In this document: piece by piece, positions 1-4,607 of the stretch
Layout of the letters: every line of letters starts with the position of its first letter
Numbering within the stretch: position 1 is the stretch's first letter
Origin: JAGMDK01 sp023128695
GTDB lineage: Bacteria; Planctomycetota; Phycisphaerae; UBA1845; Fen-1342
Direction of reading: 5' to 3'
DNA: 5,861 nucleotides
Assembly: GCA_030628805.1 (NCBI GenBank)
Contig: DAOVQG010000294.1
Coordinates: forward strand, 1 to 5,861
The notes under the pieces: generated by a model
What the model was told of the DNA's origin: nothing
What the model saw: the letters and a program-made list of their open reading frames with translations, nothing else
Database searches by the model: none
Program-made: the position numbers and the translations under genes

Positions 1-134
1 AAAGCTGATTGCTGAGAGCTTGTTGCAAACGGCTGAACTCTTACCAAAAGAGAATGAAAACCTGTCCAATTCTCTTCGATGGTAGTCCAGATGGTTTTTT
101 ATCATGTAAAACCCCATACCAGGGCGGAAGTTGT
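1..134. other. Left-edge non-coding stretch, no supported gene
   Basis: This stretch is more AT-rich than the rest of the window. Two short frames run off the left edge: a plus-strand frame ending at a TAG at 83-85, and a minus-strand frame opening at an ATG at 103-105 with a GGGG about 6 bases upstream. Neither has the G/C-ending codons seen in the real genes here, and they overlap each other. The first 15 bases read on the minus strand as two units of the TCAGCNN heptamer found at 5671-5724, which argues for intergenic repeat rather than a gene end. A partial gene cannot be fully excluded. Confidence 0.5.
2..15 (-). repeat. Edge of a TCAGCNN heptamer tract
   Basis: Bases 4-15 (GCTGATTGCTGA) are the exact reverse complement of TCAGCAATCAGC at 5713-5724. 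Read on the minus strand, the window edge gives TCAGCAA then TCAGCTT, both units also present in the right-hand tract. The array probably continues leftward beyond the window. Confidence 0.5.
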
Positions 135-394
135 TAGCCGAGGGCGTTAGCCCTTGTTGTTCTACACAAGTCGCCGTGTGCGCTCGCTCTCCCAACTGCG
201 AGCATGAGTGGACGCCTCGACCAACGTGGATTTCAAGTGCCCGGACACCTTGTTCATCACGACCACACACGGCTGTCAGCCCAGTTTGTCGCGCCGTAAC
301 GCCGTCATGGCAAAATAGGCCATTATGGGGCGAAAAGATGGCGTTTTGGAGCCTCATATTTGTGTATAACAACGAGGGCTGACGCCCTGGGCTA
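135..394. repeat. 260-bp segment bounded by 35-nt inverted repeats (MITE-like)
   Basis: Bases 135-169 and the reverse complement of 360-394 align without gaps at 31 of 35 positions. Each arm carries a small hairpin core (GGGC-GTTA-GCCC on the left, GGGC-TGAC-GCCC on the right) followed by GTTGTT and TACACAA. The interior (170-359) has no credible gene: a frame from 131 to 382 crosses both arms and has poor composition. Two terminal inverted repeats around a short non-coding core suggest a non-autonomous mobile element or a REP-type pair moved by a transposase elsewhere. I see no clear target-site duplication. The inverted repeat is direct observation; mobility is inference. Confidence 0.7.
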
Positions 395-403
395 TATTCC
401 AGC

Positions 404-418
404 GCCCGCTCCGCGGGC
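404..418. repeat. Small GC hairpin next to the inverted-repeat segment
   Basis: GCCCGC (404-409) pairs with GCGGGC (413-418) around a TCC loop. It starts ten bases after the right arm of the 135-394 segment and may belong to the same repeat unit. No T-tract follows, so it is not a good terminator. Confidence 0.45.
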
Positions 419-496
419 TGTTGGCGACGGTACTTGCCCAAGCCGCCCTTCGTCAAACACGAACACGTAATGGAGAGGCACCCAGCAATCGTTAAT

Positions 497-532
497 CTCC
501 AATCCTCTATCCTCAATTCCTCAATCCTCAAT
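497..532. repeat. CCTCAAT heptamer tandem repeat
   Basis: Five near-identical 7-nt units run CTCCAAT, CCTCTAT, CCTCAAT, then CCTCAAT twice after one extra T. The tract resembles the short tandemly repeated heptamers known from cyanobacteria and other environmental bacteria. It has the same period as the unrelated TCAGCNN tract at the other end of the window. It lies in a gene-free region. Confidence 0.7.
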
Positions 533-561
533 CCCCTTTGGTTGTGGCCGCGAGGCTGCTC

Positions 562-704
562 TAACAGTCCGCCGCAAAAGTCGCCGCGGGCGGAAGATGC
601 GGTAGCGGCCGGCGGCTCGCCGGCCGTAGGAAGCTGGAAACGCCGTTTCGGACCGACGGCCTGCGAGCCGCAGGCCGCTACGGGACTTTTGCGGCGGACT
701 GCTA
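562..704. repeat. Long imperfect palindrome with GTAGCGGCC hairpin cores
   Basis: Bases 562-582 and the reverse complement of 684-704 match at 20 of 21 positions, including a perfect 17-nt stretch (AGTCCGCCGCAAAAGTC). Further in, GTAGCGGCCGGCGGCTCG (from 602) matches the reverse complement of the segment ending at 680 with one mismatch. The centre is a perfect GAAACG-C-CGTTTC hairpin (637-649). The left arm carries about 20 extra bases. The segment could fold into one large cruciform or RNA hairpin. A frame stays open through it only because it is GC-rich, and the palindromic content argues against coding. Confidence 0.75.
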
Positions 705-705
705 A

Positions 706-735
706 GGTCACCTATGACCGAGACGGAGCTCGGTC
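706..735 (+). other. Two overlapping, mutually exclusive hairpins
   Basis: GGTCA (706-710) can pair with TGACC (715-719) around CCTA. The same GACC also begins GACCGAG (716-722), which pairs perfectly with CTCGGTC (729-735) around a 6-nt loop. Only one fold can form at a time. The position, about 160 bases before the gene at 896, would allow a leader role, but nothing shows that this region is transcribed. It could equally be another dispersed repeat. Confidence 0.4.
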
Positions 736-883
736 GCAACATCCTCACTCCGCGCCGCCGATTTTGTCAGGCACCCCTCGAAACGCGGCGGGGCTCGTCG
801 GGAGCGTTTTTCTTCAACTTTTGTTCCTATTTACCCGATATTTGAGGAGTAATATTTTCGCCACGACGAACAGCAAGGAACAT
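736..883 (+). other. Gap upstream of the basic-protein gene
   Basis: This stretch turns from GC-rich to AT-rich at about 805, just before the gene. The AT-rich part (about 804-858) is where a promoter would be expected. I could not find a convincing -35/-10 pair: candidates such as TAATAT near 851 lack a partner at proper spacing. AAACGC and GCGTTT around 780-806 could form a weak stem. Confidence 0.3.
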
Positions 884-889
884 GGGGAG
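884..889 (+). promoter_or_regulatory. Ribosome binding site for the basic-protein gene
   Basis: GGGGAG lies six bases before the ATG at 896. This spacing decides the start against the many in-frame positions further upstream, which lie in repeat DNA. Confidence 0.6.
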
Positions 890-895
890 CGACGA

Positions 896-1357
896 ATGCC
901 GCCAAGAAAAACGAACAGAACCTCGCAGAAGAAAAACTACCGTACCTCCACCTGGAAAACGAAGACTACCCGCTCGTCCGCCTCGTACTACCCCTGCAAC
1001 TCGCCGAAGTACTCTCCGGCGCGGTTCGAGTGCCAGTGGCGGATGGGGTCCTATCGGAACGTGTGGAGCCAGTTCAACGGCGCCGGGATGAAAACCACCT
1101 TCTCGCCCACCTTGGCGAACCGGTGGATCAAGTACGTCAACAACGGCGTCCGCGTGTACAAGTTCAACAACAACGACTTCTCGAAGCACTTCGGCACGGA
1201 GTGGGCCGGCGGCACGCCGACGGCCGCGCGCCAGTATCTGCGGAAGAAATACGGTCCGGGTGTCAAGGATGTCACCCGGGGCAAGGGGAACTGCTGGCTG
1301 GTCGCCACGACGAAGAACATGACCGGCCGCCCCTTCGCGAACTATCTTTGGAAATAG
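896..1357 (+). CDS. Small, highly basic, Trp-rich protein of unknown function
   Basis: The 153-residue product is not recognised. It has about 29 Lys/Arg against only four acidic residues, seven Trp, many Asn and Tyr, and three Cys (34, 46, 133). There is no signal peptide and no membrane segment. Residues 1-40 look disordered (Lys, Thr, Ser rich). Residues 43-153 look folded, with aromatic blocks such as FECQWRMGSYRNVW, then RWIKYVNNGVRVYKFNNNDF, and a C-terminal part containing YLRKKYGPGV. The charge suggests nucleic-acid binding, but that is inference. The codons strongly prefer C or G in third position, as in the neighbours, so this looks like a resident gene. The start at 896 is chosen from GGGGAG six bases upstream. 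The frame is open back to 434, but that stretch is repeat DNA. The gene is monocistronic, with its own terminator 71 bases downstream, and converges with the amidase gene. Confidence 0.75.
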   Translation: MPPRKTNRTSQKKNYRTSTWKTKTTRSSASYYPCNSPKYSPARFECQWRMGSYRNVWSQFNGAGMKTTFSPTLANRWIKYVNNGVRVYKFNNNDFSKHFGTEWAGGTPTAARQYLRKKYGPGVKDVTRGKGNCWLVATTKNMTGRPFANYLWK

Positions 1358-1428
1358 CCCTCCCAAGGGCAATCAGATCGGTTGATTCCACTAACCCTGA
1401 AACCATAGCTTGCTGATTCGTCGATTTC

Positions 1429-1467
1429 GCGGCCCGTCACGAAAAAGTGACGGGCCGCTATTTTTTT
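1429..1467 (+). terminator. Strong intrinsic terminator after the basic-protein gene
   Basis: A perfect 12-bp stem (GCGGCCCGTCAC, 1429-1440, with GTGACGGGCCGC, 1447-1458) closes a GAAAAA loop. It is followed directly by TATTTTTTT. The T-tract lies on the plus side only, so it ends transcripts of the 896-1357 gene. The converging amidase transcript would cross the same stem without a U-tract. Confidence 0.93.
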
Positions 1468-1484
1468 ACGCGCAGCCGCGGCGC

Positions 1485-2648
1485 CTACCGCCCGCTAACC
1501 TCCAGCCCGATCCGCGGGTGCAGCACGTGTTGGCCGAACACGTTCGCGAAATCCACGCTCAGCGTGCAGCGGCCGCGCAGACTCTGCGGCACCGTGGCCC
1601 GCACTTGCCGGCGGTTGCGGTCGAGTGTGTGTGGCACCGGCGTCCCGTCGAACCTGACCACCACCGAGTCCGCTTGAATCCTGAGATTTTCGGCCCCGCC
1701 GCCGCCGCGGGCACTCAACCCGTCGTCCAGGGAGATCAGCACTTCCGTCCCCGCCCGTATTTTCCCCTGGCGGGGTCTGACCAGTGCCACGCGCGGCAAA
1801 CCCGCCTGGGCCCAACGCGCCAGGCCGAGGAACAGGCCGTAAGCCTCACGCCGGTTGTAGACCGGGTCGCGCAGGCGGGCTTCTTCCGGCGGGTTTGAAT
1901 GGAATGAGGCCTCGGAGAGCACGGCCGGGACGCGCGCGTGCCGCAGCACGGCGAAGCCCTCGCCGGGGTAGTGCAGATAATCGCTCCGCAGCGCACAGCC
2001 GACCTGCCGATCGAGCCGCAGCGCGGAGTCCAAACCGGTCAGCAGATACCGCGCGGCACAGAGGCTCGCCGGGCTGTGGTCGGGCGAGGCGTGGTAGTAG
2101 AGCGTGGTGTAATTCGCACTCGGGTCATCCGCCGCGTTGTGATGGATCGAAAGGAAGAGGTCCGCCCCCTCTCGGTTCGCGGCCTCGGCCCGTTGTCGCA
2201 AGTCCTCCTTGTCCGGCAAATCGAGACACTCATCGGCTTCGCGGGTCAGGACGACGTCGGCGCCCGCGGCATTCAAGAACTCGCGCAGGTACTGCGCCAC
2301 GCGCAAATTTACTTCCGCCTCGCGCAGTCCCGTCGGGCCGCGTTTCCACCCGTGGCCCGGGTCGCGCTGCCCAATGTGCCCCGGATCCAGAACGATCTTC
2401 ACGTCTTTCAGGAACCGCGCGTGAGGCGGGATTGGAAAATCCGGCTCCGGGTGCTCGCTCCAGACAAAGTCCGCCGGCGGGGCGAGCGCGTCGGGAGAGA
2501 CCGGCGGCGCCTGCGCCATTCGCTCGCCGCCGGACATCAAGAGCCAGACGGCAACGCCCCCGAGCAAGGCGCCGAGGAAGTAGGGCAACACCGCCGCCGC
2601 CGTGCCTTTTGAGACGAAGTGGGCCGTATTCTTCCGCTTTGTCGCCAT
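1485..2648 (-). CDS. Membrane-anchored N-acetylmuramoyl-L-alanine amidase (Amidase_3)
   Basis: This zinc enzyme cleaves the amide bond between N-acetylmuramic acid and the stem peptide of peptidoglycan. Counting from a GTG at 2651, residues 20-40 form one hydrophobic segment after a basic N-terminus, so the protein is anchored or secreted. A Pro-rich linker follows. The catalytic domain spans about 83-282: LDPGHIG gives zinc ligand His92, GLREAEVNL gives Glu111, SIHHNA gives His170, and LSEASFHSN holds the expected catalytic Glu247. All key residues are present, so it should be active. Residues 285-388 form an extra beta-rich, possibly Ig-like domain that I do not recognise. The start is either the GTG at 2651 or the ATG at 2648. 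AGGTGA lies seven bases before the ATG and four before the GTG, so the ATG (387 residues) is preferred. The porin gene lies 145 bp upstream on the same strand, so cotranscription is possible through a long hairpin. SpoIID-like or other cell-wall partners are not seen. Confidence 0.9.
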   Translation of the reverse strand: MATKRKNTAHFVSKGTAAAVLPYFLGALLGGVAVWLLMSGGERMAQAPPVSPDALAPPADFVWSEHPEPDFPIPPHARFLKDVKIVLDPGHIGQRDPGHGWKRGPTGLREAEVNLRVAQYLREFLNAAGADVVLTREADECLDLPDKEDLRQRAEAANREGADLFLSIHHNAADDPSANYTTLYYHASPDHSPASLCAARYLLTGLDSALRLDRQVGCALRSDYLHYPGEGFAVLRHARVPAVLSEASFHSNPPEEARLRDPVYNRREAYGLFLGLARWAQAGLPRVALVRPRQGKIRAGTEVLISLDDGLSARGGGGAENLRIQADSVVVRFDGTPVPHTLDRNRRQVRATVPQSLRGRCTLSVDFANVFGQHVLHPRIGLEVSGR

Positions 2649-2665
2649 CACGCTGTCACCTGTTA

Positions 2666-2675
2666 GCGGCGGACT
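2666..2675 (-). repeat. Third copy of the AGTCCGCCGC 10-mer
   Basis: This 10-mer also forms the outer part of both arms of the palindrome at 562-704 (566-575 and 691-700). Here it sits between the amidase ribosome site and the large hairpin, which suggests a truncated relative of that repeat family. A 10-mer match alone is weak evidence. Confidence 0.35.
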
Positions 2676-2680
2676 ATTAG

Positions 2681-2793
2681 TACTACAACGCTAGAAACCG
2701 CCAAGTCGCCAAGAGCGCCAAGGCCGTCAAGAGTATGAAAACACAGTTGGCGCTCTTGGCGTCTTGGCGGTTGCTCTTTATAGCGTTGTAGTA
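2681..2793 (-). repeat. Long hairpin with CGCCAAG units between porin and amidase genes
   Basis: TACTACAACGCTA (2681-2693) is the exact reverse complement of the 13 bases at 2781-2793. Inside, AACCGCCAAG-T-CGCCAAGAGCGCCAA (2696-2721) matches the reverse complement of 2747-2772 with a single mismatch. The right arm carries about six extra bases (CTCTTT), and the loop is about 25 nt. The stem begins immediately after the TAA stop of the porin gene. No U-tract follows in the minus direction, so it is not a classic terminator. In RNA it could stabilise the 3' end of the porin message or partly uncouple porin and amidase expression. The CGCCAAG motif is repeated about every nine bases inside each arm. 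Confidence 0.8.
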
Positions 2794-4305
2794 TTAGAAC
2801 GCGAGTTGCAACTGGACCCGCCAGATCAGCGCGTCGTCGTTGACGTTCGCCAGGCTGCCGGAGGAGGTCGTGATCGGGACCTCGTAGATCCGGGTCACGT
2901 CGGTCTGAAGCTTGACCTTGTTGCCCTCGAAGTAGTAGTTCAGACCGCCGGCGTATTCCCAGGTTCCTTCTCGGCCGTCGGCTGCCGTTGAGATGCCGCC
3001 GACGCGGCCCACAGCTTCCAGCTTGTTCTCCAAGCCGGGGATCGGCAGCATGTAGCCCAACTGAAGGTAGGCCCCGTGCATCACGGTCGTGTTGCCCTGC
3101 CCCGTCAGCAACCACCAGGGCGTAAACGGCCGGCGGCCGGCGCGGCGGGGATCGAGGGTGCGGAAGATGTATTCGCCGGTGGCCGAGAAGCCCATGTATT
3201 TGAAGGCCGCCTCGACGCCGAACTGGTTGAGCTGCATGCCGTTGGAGGTGGTGTTGCCGTAGCCGCCGACTCCCCGCGTCTGGTGCGGTCGAGGATATGG
3301 CAGCGTGACCGTGCCGCGGTCGCCCTGGTCATCGTTGAAAGCGTAGTGGAAGCCGAGGTCCAGCGCGGGGGTCTGATGCCGGGTCCAGTCGGCCTGATCC
3401 TTGAAGTCCTTACCGGGGTTATCGCCGAGCGCGTGCCAGATGACGTGGAAGACGATGCCCGGGTTGTTGTCCAACTCGGGCGGGTCGGGCGTGATTGTCC
3501 GGTTGTCTACCTCGACGAAGGAATTGACGACATCGAAGTGGTAATCGAGGCGTTTGTCAAACAAGCGTCCCCAGAACTTGACGCCGACCGCGCGGTCCAG
3601 GGAGAAGACCGCGTTGACCATCGGGCGATCAACGAACTGGAGCGTGGACGAGCAGTTCATCTCGGACCGCGTCGAGGCGGCCTTGATAATGCCGGCCCGG
3701 AACTGGAACTCGTCCCGAAAGCGGTAGTTGATATAGGCATACTCGGCCCGGACGTCGTACGCCCCGGATGCGTCGCCCTTCAGCTCGAACTCGTATGTCA
3801 GATCCTCGGTGTACGCATGACCCTCGATAATCAGGCGGAGGCGCTGCGCGTCGAAGCCGGTGCGGTCGTGGCGCCGCAACCCGGGCTGGAGATAGCGGTT
3901 GCTGCTCCGGGTGCCGTAGTGCGTCCAGCGGAACTGCATCTCGGCGCCGAACTGCATCAGAAACTTGTCATCGCTGCCGCGGAGGAAGAAGCCGCCGTCG
4001 TAGCCGGCTTGGAGGGTGGCGGGCAGCAGGCTCTCGCGGAACTCCTGCTCGCCGAGCACCGCGCGGATCTGCTGCTTCATCGCCTCGACGCGGGCCGCGT
4101 TCTGATCTTGCGCCTGTGCCGCCGCCAGGTGATCCTCGAACTCTGCGAGCCTTTGCTGCCGCGCGTCGTAGATAGCCTCCAGGCGCGTAAGCTGCTCTTC
4201 GTTAATCGAGTCGCGTCCGTCCTCGCCGCCCGCGAACAGGGGCCCCGCGGCCAGACCCAAGGCAAGACCTACACACCAACCTCTCAGCGCAGTTCCCCGC
4301 ATCAT
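2794..4305 (-). CDS. Outer-membrane porin, phosphate-selective O/P type, with coiled coil
   Basis: The 503-residue product has a signal peptide ending near residue 25 (GPLFA, then GGED). Residues 33-90 form a charged, heptad-like helix rich in Glu, Gln and Ala, likely a coiled coil. A beta-barrel runs from about 100 to 503, with alternating aromatic strands and a terminal Phe (VQLQLAF), the usual signal for outer-membrane insertion. Blocks typical of the Porin_O_P family are visible: FDAQRLRLIIEGHAY with YEFELKG, then YAYINYRF and FRAGIIKAASTRSEM, and FSLDRAVGVKFWG. The family forms channels for anions such as phosphate or pyrophosphate, but specificity varies and cannot be read from this sequence. 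The start is the first of two tandem ATGs, with GGGGA seven bases upstream. The gene is divergent from the solute-binding protein gene, which suggests paired uptake. The coiled coil may form trimer contacts or reach into the periplasm (inference). Confidence 0.85.
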   Translation of the reverse strand: MMRGTALRGWCVGLALGLAAGPLFAGGEDGRDSINEEQLTRLEAIYDARQQRLAEFEDHLAAAQAQDQNAARVEAMKQQIRAVLGEQEFRESLLPATLQAGYDGGFFLRGSDDKFLMQFGAEMQFRWTHYGTRSSNRYLQPGLRRHDRTGFDAQRLRLIIEGHAYTEDLTYEFELKGDASGAYDVRAEYAYINYRFRDEFQFRAGIIKAASTRSEMNCSSTLQFVDRPMVNAVFSLDRAVGVKFWGRLFDKRLDYHFDVVNSFVEVDNRTITPDPPELDNNPGIVFHVIWHALGDNPGKDFKDQADWTRHQTPALDLGFHYAFNDDQGDRGTVTLPYPRPHQTRGVGGYGNTTSNGMQLNQFGVEAAFKYMGFSATGEYIFRTLDPRRAGRRPFTPWWLLTGQGNTTVMHGAYLQLGYMLPIPGLENKLEAVGRVGGISTAADGREGTWEYAGGLNYYFEGNKVKLQTDVTRIYEVPITTSSGSLANVNDDALIWRVQLQLAF

Positions 4306-4312
4306 ACGTGCA

Positions 4313-4317
4313 TCCCC
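4313..4317 (-). promoter_or_regulatory. Ribosome binding site of the porin gene
   Basis: GGGGA on the minus strand lies seven bases before the ATG ending at 4305. It is a short Shine-Dalgarno match but well placed. An ATG overlapping it (4311-4313) is out of frame. Confidence 0.5.
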
Positions 4318-4335
4318 ACTACTAGTTCGCCGCGG

Positions 4336-4352
4336 AAGGCCGCGCTGGCCTT
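4336..4352. repeat. Small hairpin in the porin leader region
   Basis: AAGGCC (4336-4341) pairs with GGCCTT (4347-4352) around a 5-nt loop. It directly abuts the left arm of the 4353-4469 inverted repeat and is probably part of that repeat element. On the minus strand it would lie about 30 bases before the porin start. Confidence 0.45.
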
Positions 4353-4469
4353 GAAATGTAGCGCCCGGGACAGAGCCCTGACGTTGTCATAGAGGAGGGT
4401 TACACGTCTGCTACATCCGGGACAAAGCCCGGACGCCACACTCGGGACAAAGCCCGGACGCTACATTTC
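4353..4469. repeat. Inverted-repeat element with tandem CGGGACAAAGCCCGG units
   Basis: GAAATGTAGCGCCCGGG (4353-4369) matches the reverse complement of 4453-4469 at 16 of 17 positions. Inside, two direct copies of CGGGACAAAGCCCGGACG lie 25 bases apart (from 4418 and 4443), and a third, degraded copy (CGGGACAGAGCCCTGACG) begins near 4366. Each good copy can fold as a CGGG-ACAAAG-CCCG hairpin, and the first has a fifth pair. The element occupies over a third of the divergent intergenic region, so promoters for the porin and binding-protein genes must lie within or beside it. Confidence 0.75.
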
Positions 4470-4508
4470 CCAACCAGCGAACTGTTCCGGCAACGACCTG
4501 GACCCACA

Positions 4509-4514
4509 TATAGA
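4509..4514 (+). promoter_or_regulatory. Possible -10 box for the binding-protein gene
   Basis: TATAGA matches four of six consensus positions and is the best -10-like hexamer in the unique DNA before the gene. The -35 region at normal spacing (TTCCGG, 4485-4490, 18-base spacer) is poor. Transcription from here would place the dyad at 4532-4565 in the 5' leader. Confidence 0.25.
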
Positions 4515-4531
4515 CTTCGAGTACGATCCAC

Positions 4532-4565
4532 CAGCGGACAGGAGTGTATCCAATCCTGACCGCTG
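4532..4565 (+). promoter_or_regulatory. 12-bp dyad in the binding-protein gene leader
   Basis: CAGCGGACAGGA (4532-4543) matches the reverse complement of 4554-4565 at 11 of 12 positions, separated by GTGTATCCAA. It ends 31 bases before the ribosome site, lies outside the repeat element, and has no T-tract. It could be an operator for a dimeric regulator or an RNA hairpin in the leader. The role is inferred from position. Confidence 0.5.
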
Positions 4566-4596
4566 AACGCTCGTCGCACATTACTGAAGAGTTTCG

Positions 4597-4603
4597 AGGA
4601 GGT
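4597..4603 (+). promoter_or_regulatory. Strong ribosome binding site of the binding-protein gene
   Basis: AGGAGGT is a full Shine-Dalgarno match. It lies four bases before the ATG at 4608 and seven before the second ATG at 4611. The second spacing is closer to ideal, so translation may begin at 4611. Confidence 0.85.
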
Positions 4604-4607
4604 CAAC

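Noticed and set aside
131..382. 83-residue plus-strand frame
   Set aside because: It spans both arms of the inverted-repeat element, has no ribosome site and shows no coding bias.
434..895. Upstream extension of the basic-protein frame, giving a 307-residue product
   Set aside because: The frame passes through a heptamer array and a long palindrome, with composition unlike the genes; a good ribosome site sits just before the ATG at 896.
827..1372. 181-residue minus-strand frame opposite the basic-protein gene
   Set aside because: It mirrors the C/G-ending codons of the plus-strand gene, which has the ribosome site and the terminator.
1784..2680. Arg/Pro-rich plus-strand frames opposite the amidase
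   Set aside because: The minus strand has all zinc-site motifs in order; the plus frames are low-complexity shadows.
2681..2793. Intrinsic terminator after the porin gene
   Set aside because: The stem is long but no U-tract follows on the minus strand.
3076..4392. 438-residue plus-strand frame opposite the porin gene
   Set aside because: It is the mirror of the porin coding sequence. The minus strand has a signal peptide, barrel strands and a terminal Phe; the plus product is a Val/Glu/Ala-rich artefact of GC-rich codons.
4418..4465. CRISPR-like direct repeats
   Set aside because: Two 25-bp-period copies are adjacent with no spacer-sized unique sequence between them, and they belong to an inverted-repeat element.
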